NCBI GenBank assembly: GCA_023428085.1
Contig: JAEYZK010000253.1
Span: 1 to 6,119 of the forward strand
Reading direction: 5' to 3'
DNA from: Pseudomonadota bacterium
GTDB taxonomy: Bacteria; Myxococcota; Myxococcia; Myxococcales; Anaeromyxobacteraceae
DNA: 6,119 nt
In this document: piece by piece, positions 1 through 5,812 of the stretch
How positions within the stretch are numbered: position 1 is the first letter of the stretch
Layout of the letters: each line of letters starts with the position of its first letter
Notes under the pieces: generated by a model
What the model saw: only the letters and a program-made list of their open reading frames with translations
The model's database searches: none
What the model was told of the DNA's origin: nothing
Translations under genes and position numbers: made by a program

Positions 1-845
1 GGCCTCGGCGGGGCGCCGAACAGCCGGCGCGCGGCGCCGAGCGAGCAGCGCTGATGCGCGGCGTAGGCGCGGGCCGCGGCCTCGCGGACCGCCTCCGGCC
101 CTCCGCCGCGCGCCCACGCCACCACGGCGGCCTCGAGCGTGTACGCCTCCGCGGCGAGCAGCCCGGTCGTGGTGAGCCACGCGGAGGCGCCCGCCCGGCG
201 GAGCGGCTCCCCGAAGAAGCTCCGGCTCGCGCAGGCGATCGCCAGCGCCGGCCGCGCCGGCGCGCCCGGCGCGCGCTCCGGGAGCGCCGCGAGGAGCGCG
301 GCGATCGCGGGGTTGCCCCGGTCCATGAAGCCGTCGTGGCCGACGTACGCGAGGAGGTCGGCGCGCTCGAGCGCGACCGCCGCGGCGCCCCCGAGGCCGG
401 GCACCACGACCCGCTCCGGCGCCGCGTGGCCCGCGGCGGCGCGGAGGAAGTCCTCCAGCGCGCGGGCGATCTCGCGTCCGCGATACGCGTCCGCGACGAG
501 CAGGACGCCGGTCGGTCCGTGCCGGAACACGGCGCGCTCGAGGACCGGGCCCTCCGCCGGCCGCGACACGAGCAGCCGGCGCCACCCCGGCGCGCGCTCG
601 AGGAACGTGCGGACGCCGTGGCGAGCGCCCCAGTACAGGTTCCGGCGCGGGTCGTCGCCGTCCCCGAGCGCCGCCGGGACCGGCACGATGCCCTGGTGGA
701 CGTTGTCGCACAGCGCGACGAAGACGTGCGCGACCCGGGCCGGCGCGGCGGCCGCGGGCGCGGCGAGGCCGATCGCGACGATGAGCGCCGCGGCGAAGGC
801 CGCGCGCGCACGGAGCGGCCTCCGGCCGGCAAAGGGTGGGCGCAT
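1..845 (-). CDS. Secreted protein of unknown function with caspase-like His/Cys motifs (3' end beyond window)
   Basis: Reading leftward from ATG at 845-843, 281 codons stay open to the window edge, so only the extreme C-terminus can be missing. Residues 1-35 look like a signal peptide: basic stretch (RRPLRAR), hydrophobic Ala/Leu/Ile core, then an AAAA cleavage region; export is therefore likely. The mature part opens with VALCDN (Cys46) and QGIVPVPAALGDG, followed by NLYWGARHGV. I remember these signatures from an unnamed family seen in Bacteroidetes and myxobacteria, but no function is known to me. Two later blocks match the clan CD cysteine peptidase pattern: hydrophobic strand plus H-x-G (LLAYVGHDG, His170) and hydrophobic strand plus Ala-Cys (LAIACAS, Cys205). 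The C-terminal part (TTTGLLAAEAY, then AHQRCSLGAARRLF) is also family-like. Peptidase activity is inference. No clear Shine-Dalgarno precedes the ATG, but no upstream in-frame start exists nearby. Divergent from the sensor gene at 1009. Confidence 0.82.
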   Translation of the reverse strand, partial: MRPPFAGRRPLRARAAFAAALIVAIGLAAPAAAAPARVAHVFVALCDNVHQGIVPVPAALGDGDDPRRNLYWGARHGVRTFLERAPGWRRLLVSRPAEGPVLERAVFRHGPTGVLLVADAYRGREIARALEDFLRAAAGHAAPERVVVPGLGGAAAVALERADLLAYVGHDGFMDRGNPAIAALLAALPERAPGAPARPALAIACASRSFFGEPLRRAGASAWLTTTGLLAAEAYTLEAAVVAWARGGGPEAVREAAARAYAAHQRCSLGAARRLFGAPPR

Positions 846-995
846 GCGCGATCCACAGCACGAGGGGAGCGCGCGCGCCAGCCGTGGGCGCCGCGCGGCG
901 ACCGTTCCCCACCTGCGGAGGCGCCATCCCCCTATCCCCCCCGAGGGACGTCGCGGTACGCTGGAGTCCGGCGCGCGGCGCCGGGCGAGCGCCGC

Positions 996-1001
996 AGGAG
1001 G
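996..1001 (+). promoter_or_regulatory. Shine-Dalgarno site fixing a GTG start
   Basis: AGGAGG lies 7 bases before the GTG at 1009. This perfect match decides the start of the first sensor gene: the frame stays open far upstream, but only as antisense to the secreted-protein gene, and the next in-frame GTG (1021) would be 19 bases from this site. Confidence 0.8.
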
Positions 1002-1008
1002 CACGGGC

Positions 1009-1851
1009 GTGGGCACGGACGTGCGGATCGCGGTGGCGTCCGCGAGCCTCGGCGCGGGGTTCGCGGGGCTCATCTACTCGAACCTCAAGAAGCAGCTCAA
1101 GCCGGGCGAGTCGATCGCCGAGTGCGCGATCGCCTTCCGCACCGACCCGGAGGTCGTGAGCGCGCGGCTGCGGCAGCTCCTCGAGGGCGACCCGAAGCCC
1201 ACCGCCCTCGTCGGCATCTGCCTCCGCGCAGACCCCGCCGCGCTCGCGGCGTACCGGGCGGCGGGCGCGCCCGTCATCCTCGTGGACGAGGAGGCGGAGG
1301 GCGCCTCGACCGTCTCGTGCGACAACTTCGCGGGCGGGTACATGGCGGCCGAGCACCTCGCCGGGTCCGGCCGCACGTCCATCGCGGTCGTCTCCGGCCA
1401 GATGCACATCAACGGCGGGTACAACGCCCTCCAGCGCGTGAAGGGGTTCGCCAAGGGCTGCGCCGAGCGCAAGCTGCCGTTCCGGATGGAGGACGTGATC
1501 GAGGTCGTCTACTACACGCACAAGGACGGCGTGAACGCGATGAACCAGCTCCTGCAGGAGCGGCGGAGCATCGACGCCGTCTTCTGCGCCGCGGGGGACG
1601 CGACCGCCACGGGCATGATGGCGGTCGCGCGCGAGAAGGGGATCAAGATCCCCGAGCAGCTCGCCATCCTCGGCTACGACGACAGCCCCATGGCCGCCAT
1701 CGCGACCCCACCGCTCAGCTCGATCCGCCAGTCGGCCGAGCAGTTCGCCGCCGAGGCGTACCGGCTCGCGACCGAGCGCCGCGCCGAGTGCATCGACAGG
1801 CCGCAGAGGGTGCTGTTCCCGCCCAAGCTCGTGCTCCGGCGGTCGGCGTAG
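1009..1851 (+). CDS. LacI/PBP1-type sensor domain protein without HTH (paralogue 1)
   Basis: A 280-residue protein made only of the effector-binding domain of LacI/GalR regulators (Peripla_BP_3 type). It opens directly with the first core strand (VRIAVA, residues 5-10). Family landmarks follow in order: DNFAGG (105-110), QRVKGF (141-146), DAVFCAAGD (189-197), IPEQLAILGYDD (214-225) and PPLSSIRQ (234-241), ending in the LFPPKLVLRRS-type tail usual for LacI proteins. The family's common 'ND' after the FCA strand is 'GD' here. There is no room or sequence for a helix-turn-helix before residue 5 and no signal peptide, so it should be a cytosolic ligand-binding protein that cannot bind DNA in the usual LacI way. 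The ligand, probably a sugar or similar small molecule, cannot be read from the sequence. GTG start chosen from AGGAGG 7 bases upstream. The next gene is an ungapped paralogue. Confidence 0.9.
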   Translation: MGTDVRIAVASASLGAGFAGLIYSNLKKQLKPGESIAECAIAFRTDPEVVSARLRQLLEGDPKPTALVGICLRADPAALAAYRAAGAPVILVDEEAEGASTVSCDNFAGGYMAAEHLAGSGRTSIAVVSGQMHINGGYNALQRVKGFAKGCAERKLPFRMEDVIEVVYYTHKDGVNAMNQLLQERRSIDAVFCAAGDATATGMMAVAREKGIKIPEQLAILGYDDSPMAAIATPPLSSIRQSAEQFAAEAYRLATERRAECIDRPQRVLFPPKLVLRRSA

Positions 1852-1945
1852 GGGCCGTCTCCAGCCTTCGGCACCGCCGACGCGTTCGCGGTGAGCATGA
1901 GCGGGCCCGCGCACGCGCCGTTCCCGGTCAGTGAACCTTCACGCA

Positions 1946-1958
1946 TGTCGGCCCGACA
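1946..1958. repeat. Inverted repeat TGTCGG-C-CCGACA
   Basis: Perfect 6-base arms around one central base, in the gap upstream of the second sensor gene. The compact 13-base palindrome resembles an operator half-site pair more than a terminator (no T run), but in DNA this GC-rich such arms can occur by chance. Confidence 0.35.
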
Positions 1959-1994
1959 CTCCCCTGCGCCGCCGCCTGCGCACACCGCGCCCGT

Positions 1995-2024
1995 TTGCGC
2001 GCGTGTGCAATTCCTCATGCGCAA
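1995..2024. repeat. Inverted repeat TTGCGC ... GCGCAA
   Basis: Arms TTGCGC (1995-2000) and GCGCAA (2019-2024) are exact reverse complements separated by 18 bases. Between them lies GTGCAA (2005-2010), so TTGCGCGCGTGTGCAA (1995-2010) is also a near-palindrome. It sits at the edge of the A/T-richer patch where a promoter would be expected. Possible binding site; no regulator can be named. Confidence 0.3.
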
Positions 2025-2044
2025 TCAAGAGGTTCGTCGGGACT

Positions 2045-2061
2045 GGAACCAAAAGGGTTCC
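2045..2061. repeat. Inverted repeat GGAACC-AAAAG-GGTTCC
   Basis: Perfect 6-base arms (2045-2050, 2056-2061) with an A-rich 5-base centre, about 50 bases before ATG 2112. Its position suits an operator or a short leader hairpin. No T run follows, so it is not a typical terminator. Confidence 0.4.
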
Positions 2062-2082
2062 CGCGCTACACCTGAGACGAAC

Positions 2083-2094
2083 GCGGGGCCCCGC
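2083..2094. repeat. 12-base perfect palindrome GCGGGGCCCCGC next to the ribosome binding site
   Basis: Self-complementary with no spacer, ending one base before the GGAGG (2096-2100) of the second sensor gene. As an operator or a structure near the ribosome binding site it could affect expression, but palindromes of G and C are the kind most likely to arise by chance here. Confidence 0.3.
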
Positions 2095-2111
2095 TGGAGG
2101 CCAGCTCGACA

Positions 2112-2948
2112 ATGTCCGTACGGATCGCGGTCGCCACGCACAGCCTGAGCTCGGGGTTCTCGGGCGCGATGTACGCCCTCATCCGGAAGCTCGTGCAGCC
2201 CGGGCAATCCATCCTCGAGTGCGGGATCGTCCTGCGCGACGATCCCGACCACCTGCGGGAGAAGCTCCTGAAGCTCCTCGCGAGCGAGCCGCGTCCCGCG
2301 GCGCTCCTCGGCATCTGCCTGCGGCCCGACCCGAAGACGATCGCCGCCTTCCGGGAGATCCGCGCCCCGGTCGTGCTCGTGGACGAGCAGGCGGAGGGCG
2401 CGTCCACGGTCGCGTCGGACAACTACGCCGGCGGGCAGCTCGCGGGCAGGCTCCTCGCGGACGCCGGGCGCCGGACGATCGCCGTGGTCTCCGGGCGGGT
2501 CGAGGTGAACGGCGGCTACAACGCGGTCCAGCGGCTCCACGGGTTCACGAAGGCGCTGGCCGAGCGCGGCCTCCAGCTCTCGGACGAGCACCTCGTGCAG
2601 GTGGTCGAGTACTCGCGCAAGGAGGGCGAGGCCGCGCTCCCCGAGCTGCTCCGGAGGAGCCGGAAGCCGGACGCGATCTTCTGCGCCGCGGGCGACTTCT
2701 GCGCCAGCGGCCTCCTCGCGGCCGCGCGGGACCGGGGCCTCAAGGTCCCCGGCGACCTCGCGGTGCTCGGCTACGACGACAACCCGCTCGCCGCGATCTC
2801 GCACCCGCCGCTCACCACGATCCGGCAGCCGATGGATCAGATCGCCGAGGAGGCGTGGCGGCTCGTCACCGCGGAGCGCGAGCGGATCCTGGTGAAGCCG
2901 GTGCGGTCGCTGTTCCCGCCGGAGGTCGTGAAGCGCGAGACGGTCTAA
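2112..2948 (+). CDS. LacI/PBP1-type sensor domain protein without HTH (paralogue 2)
   Basis: A 278-residue protein of the same build as the gene before it. From VRIAVA to the end the two align over 276 residues with no gap and about 144 identities (52%, hand count). Landmarks: VLVDEQAEGASTV (88-100), DNYAGG (103-108), QRLHGF (140-145), DAIFCAAGDFCASG (187-200), VPGDLAVLGYDDNPLA (212-227), HPPLTTIRQP (231-240), LFPPEVVKRE near the end. The best-kept stretches are those lining the ligand cleft and hinge in LacI sensor domains, so the two may bind related ligands or form a mixed dimer; that is inference. It starts within two residues of the first core strand, leaving no helix-turn-helix, signal peptide or membrane segment. 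ATG 2112 follows GGAGG at 11 bases. The gene ends 42 bases from the convergent QEGLA-type gene. Confidence 0.9.
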   Translation: MSVRIAVATHSLSSGFSGAMYALIRKLVQPGQSILECGIVLRDDPDHLREKLLKLLASEPRPAALLGICLRPDPKTIAAFREIRAPVVLVDEQAEGASTVASDNYAGGQLAGRLLADAGRRTIAVVSGRVEVNGGYNAVQRLHGFTKALAERGLQLSDEHLVQVVEYSRKEGEAALPELLRRSRKPDAIFCAAGDFCASGLLAAARDRGLKVPGDLAVLGYDDNPLAAISHPPLTTIRQPMDQIAEEAWRLVTAERERILVKPVRSLFPPEVVKRETV

Positions 2949-2953
2949 CCTGA

Positions 2954-2986
2954 CGGGGGCGGCCCCCGCCCCGCCGGCACCCGGCG
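2954..2986. terminator. Two GC-rich hairpins in the convergent gap
   Basis: Between two converging stop codons lie CGGGGG-CGG-CCCCCG (2954-2968) and CGCCGG-CAC-CCGGCG (2972-2986), each a 6-base perfect stem with a 3-base loop. Their place suggests two-way termination. Neither strand has a T run after the stem, so intrinsic termination is uncertain, and GC-rich DNA makes such stems easily. Confidence 0.35.
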
Positions 2987-2990
2987 CGCG

Positions 2991-4301
2991 CTACTCCCCC
3001 ACGTCCTCGTCCGCCCCTGGTACGCCCTCGCCCTCCTCCTCGGGCTCGAGCGGCGGCGGCGCCGGGAGGAGCTCGCCCGTGCGCCCGGCCCGGCGGCGCG
3101 CGTAGTAGCGGGTCACCGACGGCAGGCTGAAGCGGTTCATCGTCACGCTGTGGGTGGCGGTCGCGTTGAGCTTGTCGATGTCGATGAACCACTCCGGCAG
3201 GAACACCGGCCCGACGCAGACCCCCTCGTCGATGAGGTCGCGGACGAGCTCGGCGTCGTCCACGCTCATCTTCCCCGCGAGGTACGCGCGGACGAGGTCC
3301 ACGTCGCGCTGCTCGAGCGCGGAGCGCAGGAAGTTGAACGCGCGGCAGTAGCCGCGCTGGTACGCGGCGTCCTTCGTGAACGGCGCGCCGCCCTCGAGCA
3401 CGCCGCCGCGGAAGACGCGCTCGCTCATGAGCGCGGCCTTCTCGGGCGGGAAGCGGGCGAGGAGGTACCGGTACACCTCGAGGAAGTCGGCGCCGCGGGC
3501 GGCCATGTCCACCGCGATGGTCCGTTCGCCGAGCTCGATGTACCGCTCGTCGGTGATGTGGCCGGCGAGGTACTCGGAGACGATGCCCGTCCCCTCCTGC
3601 GACTCGGTGTGGCGCGGGAGCCCGACGCCCATCACCGTCAGGACCGGCTGGCGGTAGCCGTTCATGCTGGTGAGGACGTGCCAGAGCCCCTCGTGGTGGG
3701 CGAGCGCGCGCACGCGGCGCTCGGAGAAGCGCGCCCCCTTGCGCAGCGTGATGTGCGTCGCGCCGGCGGCGGCGTTGGCGGTGAGGCGGGTGCGGACGAT
3801 CACCCTCACGTGGCCGCCGAGGTACGGCGTGCAGATCTCGGCGACCTTCGCCGCGGCCTCCTCCGCCGAGTAGGCGAGCTCCTCGTCGCGCGCGCGGGGC
3901 CGCGAGGCCCAGAGCCGGGCGATGGCGAGGTTGTCCACGTTGTGGTCGGGGAAGCGGTCGCGCGGGTCGCCGTAGAGGCGCTGCGAGAGCTCGTAGAAGC
4001 GGCGCGTGCCGCGCGCGGCGAGCAGCTCGGCCGCCAGGATGAACTCGTCGCAGCGACGGCGGAGGAGCGACTCGACCGGGTTCTTCCCGCGGATCTGCCG
4101 GCGGATGGAGCGGAGCTCCTTCACCTTGTCGGAGCGCTCGAACCCGAGCGGCGGGTACCGCGGCCGCGGCAGCTCGCGCGCCCCCTTGCGGAAGAACTGC
4201 GCGTGGACCCGCGGGCCCCAGTTGATGGCGCGGAAGACGCGGATCGGCCGCTGCGCGTGGAGGATGGCGTCGGAGATGCGGCGGAGGTACTCGCGCGGCA
4301 C
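2991..4301 (-). CDS. DUF1704 / QEGLA-motif family zinc metallopeptidase-like protein (MATCAP-related)
   Basis: A 436-residue protein matching the family annotated as 'flavohemoglobin expression-modulating QEGLA motif protein' (DUF1704), whose eukaryotic relatives are the MATCAP tubulin carboxypeptidases. The core shows HHEGLWHVLTSMNGYRQP (202-219), giving an HExxxH zinc motif with His203, Glu204 and His208, then HTESQEGTGIVSEYLAGHIT (231-250), where Glu236 of the QEG motif is the likely third metal ligand. Bacterial relatives usually read QEGLA, so QEGTG is a variant. The N-terminal 150 residues are basic and helical in character. The C-terminus holds PAPPPLEPEEEGEGVPGADE, a disordered acidic tail. 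No signal peptide, so cytosolic. Start: GTG 4301 (VPREYLRR) gives the usual family length; a longer frame exists upstream but runs into the divergent gene, and no strong Shine-Dalgarno helps. Natural substrate unknown; the flavohemoglobin link is a family label, not evidence from here. Confidence 0.88.
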   Translation of the reverse strand: MPREYLRRISDAILHAQRPIRVFRAINWGPRVHAQFFRKGARELPRPRYPPLGFERSDKVKELRSIRRQIRGKNPVESLLRRRCDEFILAAELLAARGTRRFYELSQRLYGDPRDRFPDHNVDNLAIARLWASRPRARDEELAYSAEEAAAKVAEICTPYLGGHVRVIVRTRLTANAAAGATHITLRKGARFSERRVRALAHHEGLWHVLTSMNGYRQPVLTVMGVGLPRHTESQEGTGIVSEYLAGHITDERYIELGERTIAVDMAARGADFLEVYRYLLARFPPEKAALMSERVFRGGVLEGGAPFTKDAAYQRGYCRAFNFLRSALEQRDVDLVRAYLAGKMSVDDAELVRDLIDEGVCVGPVFLPEWFIDIDKLNATATHSVTMNRFSLPSVTRYYARRRAGRTGELLPAPPPLEPEEEGEGVPGADEDVGE

Positions 4302-4317
4302 GGGGCGAACGTAACAC

Positions 4318-4354
4318 GGTCCGCCGCGCGGCCCGACCGGCCGCGGCACGGACC
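4318..4354. repeat. Long imperfect hairpin in the divergent intergenic region
   Basis: GGTCCG (4318-4323) pairs with CGGACC (4349-4354), and CCGCG (4324-4328) with CGCGG (4342-4346), leaving a 2-base bulge (CA) and a 13-base loop. It lies in the 136 bases between the QEGLA-type gene (start 4301) and the rightward gene (start 4438), where promoters for both must sit. It could be an operator or a leader structure. No clear -10/-35 boxes were found nearby. Confidence 0.35.
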
Positions 4355-4426
4355 CCGCCGGGCGCCCCGCCGCTCGCCAGGCCTGGGTTTCGAGGACGGC
4401 ACGGCGGTTGCTCTGCCCGCGGGGCG

Positions 4427-4431
4427 AGGAG
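4427..4431 (+). promoter_or_regulatory. Shine-Dalgarno site for the chimeric frame
   Basis: AGGAG lies 6 bases before ATG 4438. It favours this start over an in-frame ATG 30 bases upstream (4408) and shows that the N-terminal part was a real translated gene before the junction. Confidence 0.7.
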
Positions 4432-4437
4432 ACCACC

Positions 4438-5127
4438 ATGAGCACCAAGATCGAGTCCATCCACGTCGCCCCGACCAGCGAGAGCCGGTCGGTGCCCGGC
4501 CGTTTCGAGACCACCCTCCGCGGCGCCGCCGCCGGCCTCGCCCACGGGATCGCCGACGGCGTCCAGCTCGCGGCCCCGTTCGTGCCAGGCGGTACCGTGA
4601 TCTCCGCCGCCGTCCGCGTCGGCGCGGGCGCGCTCGCGGCCTCCGGCACCACCGCGATCTTCATCAACCAGCTCCGCGAGAAGATCGGCGTCTTCTTCGG
4701 CTCCCCGGAGACCACGACGGGCGGCAAGGCCCTGAAGTTCTACTCCTCGGTGCGCATGGACATCCGCCGGATCGAGACCCTCAAGGAGGGTGGCGAGGCG
4801 GTTGGTAACCGGACCCGGGTCAAGGTCGTCAAGAACAAGATGGCGCCGCCGTTCAAGCAGGCCGAGTTCGACATCATCTACGGCGTCGGCATCTCCCGCG
4901 AGGGCTCCCTGATCGACCTGGGGGTGGAGCACGGGCTCGTCCGCAAGTCCGGCTCCTGGTTCACGTACGAGGGGGACCAGTTGGGGCAGGGCAAGGAGAA
5001 CGCCCGGTCCTTCCTCCGGGACAACCCCGACCTGGCGGTCGAGATCGAGAAGAAGATCAAGGAGAAGCTCGGCATCGGGGCCACGCTCGACGCGCCGGCG
5101 GACCCGGCCGCGGGCGTCGACTTCTGA
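4438..5127 (+). CDS. recA: Chimeric frame: unknown N-terminus joined to the C-terminal half of RecA
   Basis: Encodes 229 residues in two unrelated parts. Residues 1 to about 69 ([16 protein letters not shown], then a Gly/Ala-rich stretch with [17 protein letters not shown]) do not resemble RecA, and I do not recognise them beyond a vague likeness to small myxobacterial proteins. From about [16 protein letters not shown] (69-84) on it is plain RecA: Gln78 corresponds to E. coli Gln194, then loop L2, [16 protein letters not shown] (87-102), VKVVKNK (128-134; the Lys pair that reaches the neighbouring ATP), and the C-terminal domain [18 protein letters not shown] (183-200), ending in VDF as many actinobacterial RecAs do. 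Missing are the N-terminal domain, Walker A, catalytic Glu, Walker B and loop L1, so ATP binding and recombination are impossible. recX follows directly, so the RecA part is in its native downstream context; the break is upstream. Most likely an assembly chimera or recombination scar. Confidence 0.85.
   Translation: MSTKIESIHVAPTSESRSVPGRFETTLRGAAAGLAHGIADGVQLAAPFVPGGTVISAAVRVGAGALAASGTTAIFINQLREKIGVFFGSPETTTGGKALKFYSSVRMDIRRIETLKEGGEAVGNRTRVKVVKNKMAPPFKQAEFDIIYGVGISREGSLIDLGVEHGLVRKSGSWFTYEGDQLGQGKENARSFLRDNPDLAVEIEKKIKEKLGIGATLDAPADPAAGVDF
4636..4650. other. Putative junction between two unrelated genomes or loci
   Basis: RecA homology begins abruptly in this interval, around codons for ALAASGT. 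Upstream sequence is unrelated to recA; downstream everything is in the normal recA-recX-rny order. A short shared stretch around TCCGGCACC, which could occur naturally in both the N-terminal gene and recA (normal RecA reads S-G-T-T here), would explain a join at this point. The exact base cannot be fixed from the sequence alone. Confidence 0.65.
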
Positions 5128-5128
5128 G

Positions 5129-5725
5129 GTGGCTCCCGGGCGACGCTCGCGCGGGAGTGCCGGCTCGCGAGGGATGCGGGCCGGCGCCGCCGCGCCCGGG
5201 GCGCCCGAGGAGGGCGCAGGCCCCGGCGTGACCGGTGGCTCCACGGCCGATCCCGTCGCGGCGGCCAAGGCCGTCGTGCTGCGTCGATTGACGGCCGCCC
5301 CCCGCAGCCGCGCGCAGCTCGCCGAGGACCTCGCCGGGCGCGGGTTCGAGGAGGACGTGATCGCCGAGGTGCTCGACCGCTTCGTCGAGGTCGGCCTGAT
5401 CGACGACGCCGAGTACGCCCGCATGGTGGTTCGCTCCCAGGGGGAGAGCCGCCGACTGGGACGGCGCGGCCTCGCCCAGGAACTCCGCCGCCGCGGAGTC
5501 CCCGAGGCCGAGGCGAGTCAGGCCCTCGCCGATCTCGACCCCGAGGTCGAGGAGGCTCGCGCCCGCGACCTCGTACGACGACGCTGGGACCCGGACGGGG
5601 ACCAGCGGGCACAGGCGAGGCGACTGGCGGGCATGCTGGGCCGGCGGGGCTTCCCGCACGACATGATCACCCGGGTGCTCACGGACGTGTTACGCGGTCG
5701 CGACGCCGACACGTGGGATGCTTGA
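5129..5725 (+). CDS. recX: RecX, regulator of RecA filaments
   Basis: RecX binds RecA-DNA filaments and limits RecA's recombinase and coprotease activity; in Actinobacteria its gene commonly follows recA. From residue 41 the protein shows the tandem three-helix repeats of the family: DPVAAAKAVVLRRLTAAPRS with AQLAEDLAGRGFEEDVIAEV and GLIDDAEYA (about 41-97), a second repeat with LGRRGLAQELRRRGV (110-124), and a third with ARRLAGMLGRRGF ending TRVLTDVLRG (about 140-190). Residues 1-40 are a low-complexity Gly/Ala/Arg extension. Start is uncertain: GTG 5129 lies one base after the recA stop and would be translationally coupled; ATG 5174 and GTG 5228 are in-frame alternatives, the last with GGAGG 14 bases upstream and giving a 165-residue protein of usual length. 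Ala codons are about 20 GCC to 8 GCG by hand count, unlike the first sensor gene (about 20 to 26). Confidence 0.88.
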   Translation: MAPGRRSRGSAGSRGMRAGAAAPGAPEEGAGPGVTGGSTADPVAAAKAVVLRRLTAAPRSRAQLAEDLAGRGFEEDVIAEVLDRFVEVGLIDDAEYARMVVRSQGESRRLGRRGLAQELRRRGVPEAEASQALADLDPEVEEARARDLVRRRWDPDGDQRAQARRLAGMLGRRGFPHDMITRVLTDVLRGRDADTWDA

Positions 5726-5801
5726 CCACGGTCGTCCCGGCCGAGTGCATCATCGCCCCCGGTGGTGCCGTCGGGCGCGATCCGCCGTCGGGCGGCAACG
5801 G

Positions 5802-5806
5802 GGAGG
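5802..5806 (+). promoter_or_regulatory. Shine-Dalgarno site of rny
   Basis: GGAGG ends 6 bases before ATG 5813 and fixes the start of the RNase Y gene. Just upstream, CCGCC-GTCG-GGCGG (5782-5795) can form a small hairpin; it has no T run and is too close to the ribosome binding site to be called a terminator. Confidence 0.75.
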
Positions 5807-5812
5807 TGGGTC

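Larger units (their letters stand above)
1852..2111. other. 260-base gap between the two sensor genes, with an A/T-richer patch
   Basis: No convincing gene here. 28 of the 60 bases at 2001-2060 are A or T, far more than in the flanking genes, as expected for a promoter region. A weak stem CACCGC/GCGGTG (1872-1877 with 1888-1893, 10-base loop, no T run) follows the first gene's stop. Inverted repeats at 1946-1958, 1995-2024, 2045-2061 and 2083-2094 are listed separately. GGAGG at 2096-2100 is a Shine-Dalgarno site 11 bases before ATG 2112, slightly far but usable. GGAACC at 2045 with CTACA 15 bases later could be read as an ECF-sigma-like promoter; this is speculative. The gap suggests the second sensor gene has its own promoter instead of a tight operon. 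Confidence 0.5.

Noticed and set aside
1872..1893. Stem CACCGC/GCGGTG as a terminator of sensor gene 1
   Set aside because: Loop of 10 bases and no T run; too weak to call.
54..1934. Very long plus-strand open frames across the first gene and sensor gene 1
   Set aside because: They are antisense or out of frame to well-supported proteins; translations are Arg/Ala/Gly-rich with no domain, as expected in very GC-rich DNA. The frame that holds the sensor domain is real only from GTG 1009.
1995..2010. LacI-type operator for autoregulation by the sensor proteins
   Set aside because: The near-palindrome is only 6 of 8 matched, and neither sensor protein has a DNA-binding domain to use it.
2025..2804. 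259-codon minus-strand open frame opposite sensor gene 2
   Set aside because: Composition typical of a shadow frame (repeated short Arg/Glu/Ala runs) and fully covered by a well-supported plus-strand gene.
4302..4437. LexA/SOS box expected upstream of recA
   Set aside because: No GAAC-N4-GTTC type site is present. This is not recA's native promoter if the junction reading is right.
3150..4808. 552-codon plus-strand open frame opposite the QEGLA-type gene
   Set aside because: Low-complexity Arg/Val/Glu/Ala translation; the minus-strand frame has clear family motifs and a zinc site.
2866..5424. 852-codon minus-strand open frame
   Set aside because: It runs antisense to recX and the RecA part and out of frame through the QEGLA-type gene; the translation has no recognisable domain.
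5782..5795. Hairpin CCGCC-GTCG-GGCGG as a recX terminator
   Set aside because: Only 5 base pairs, no T run, and it sits right before the rny ribosome binding site.
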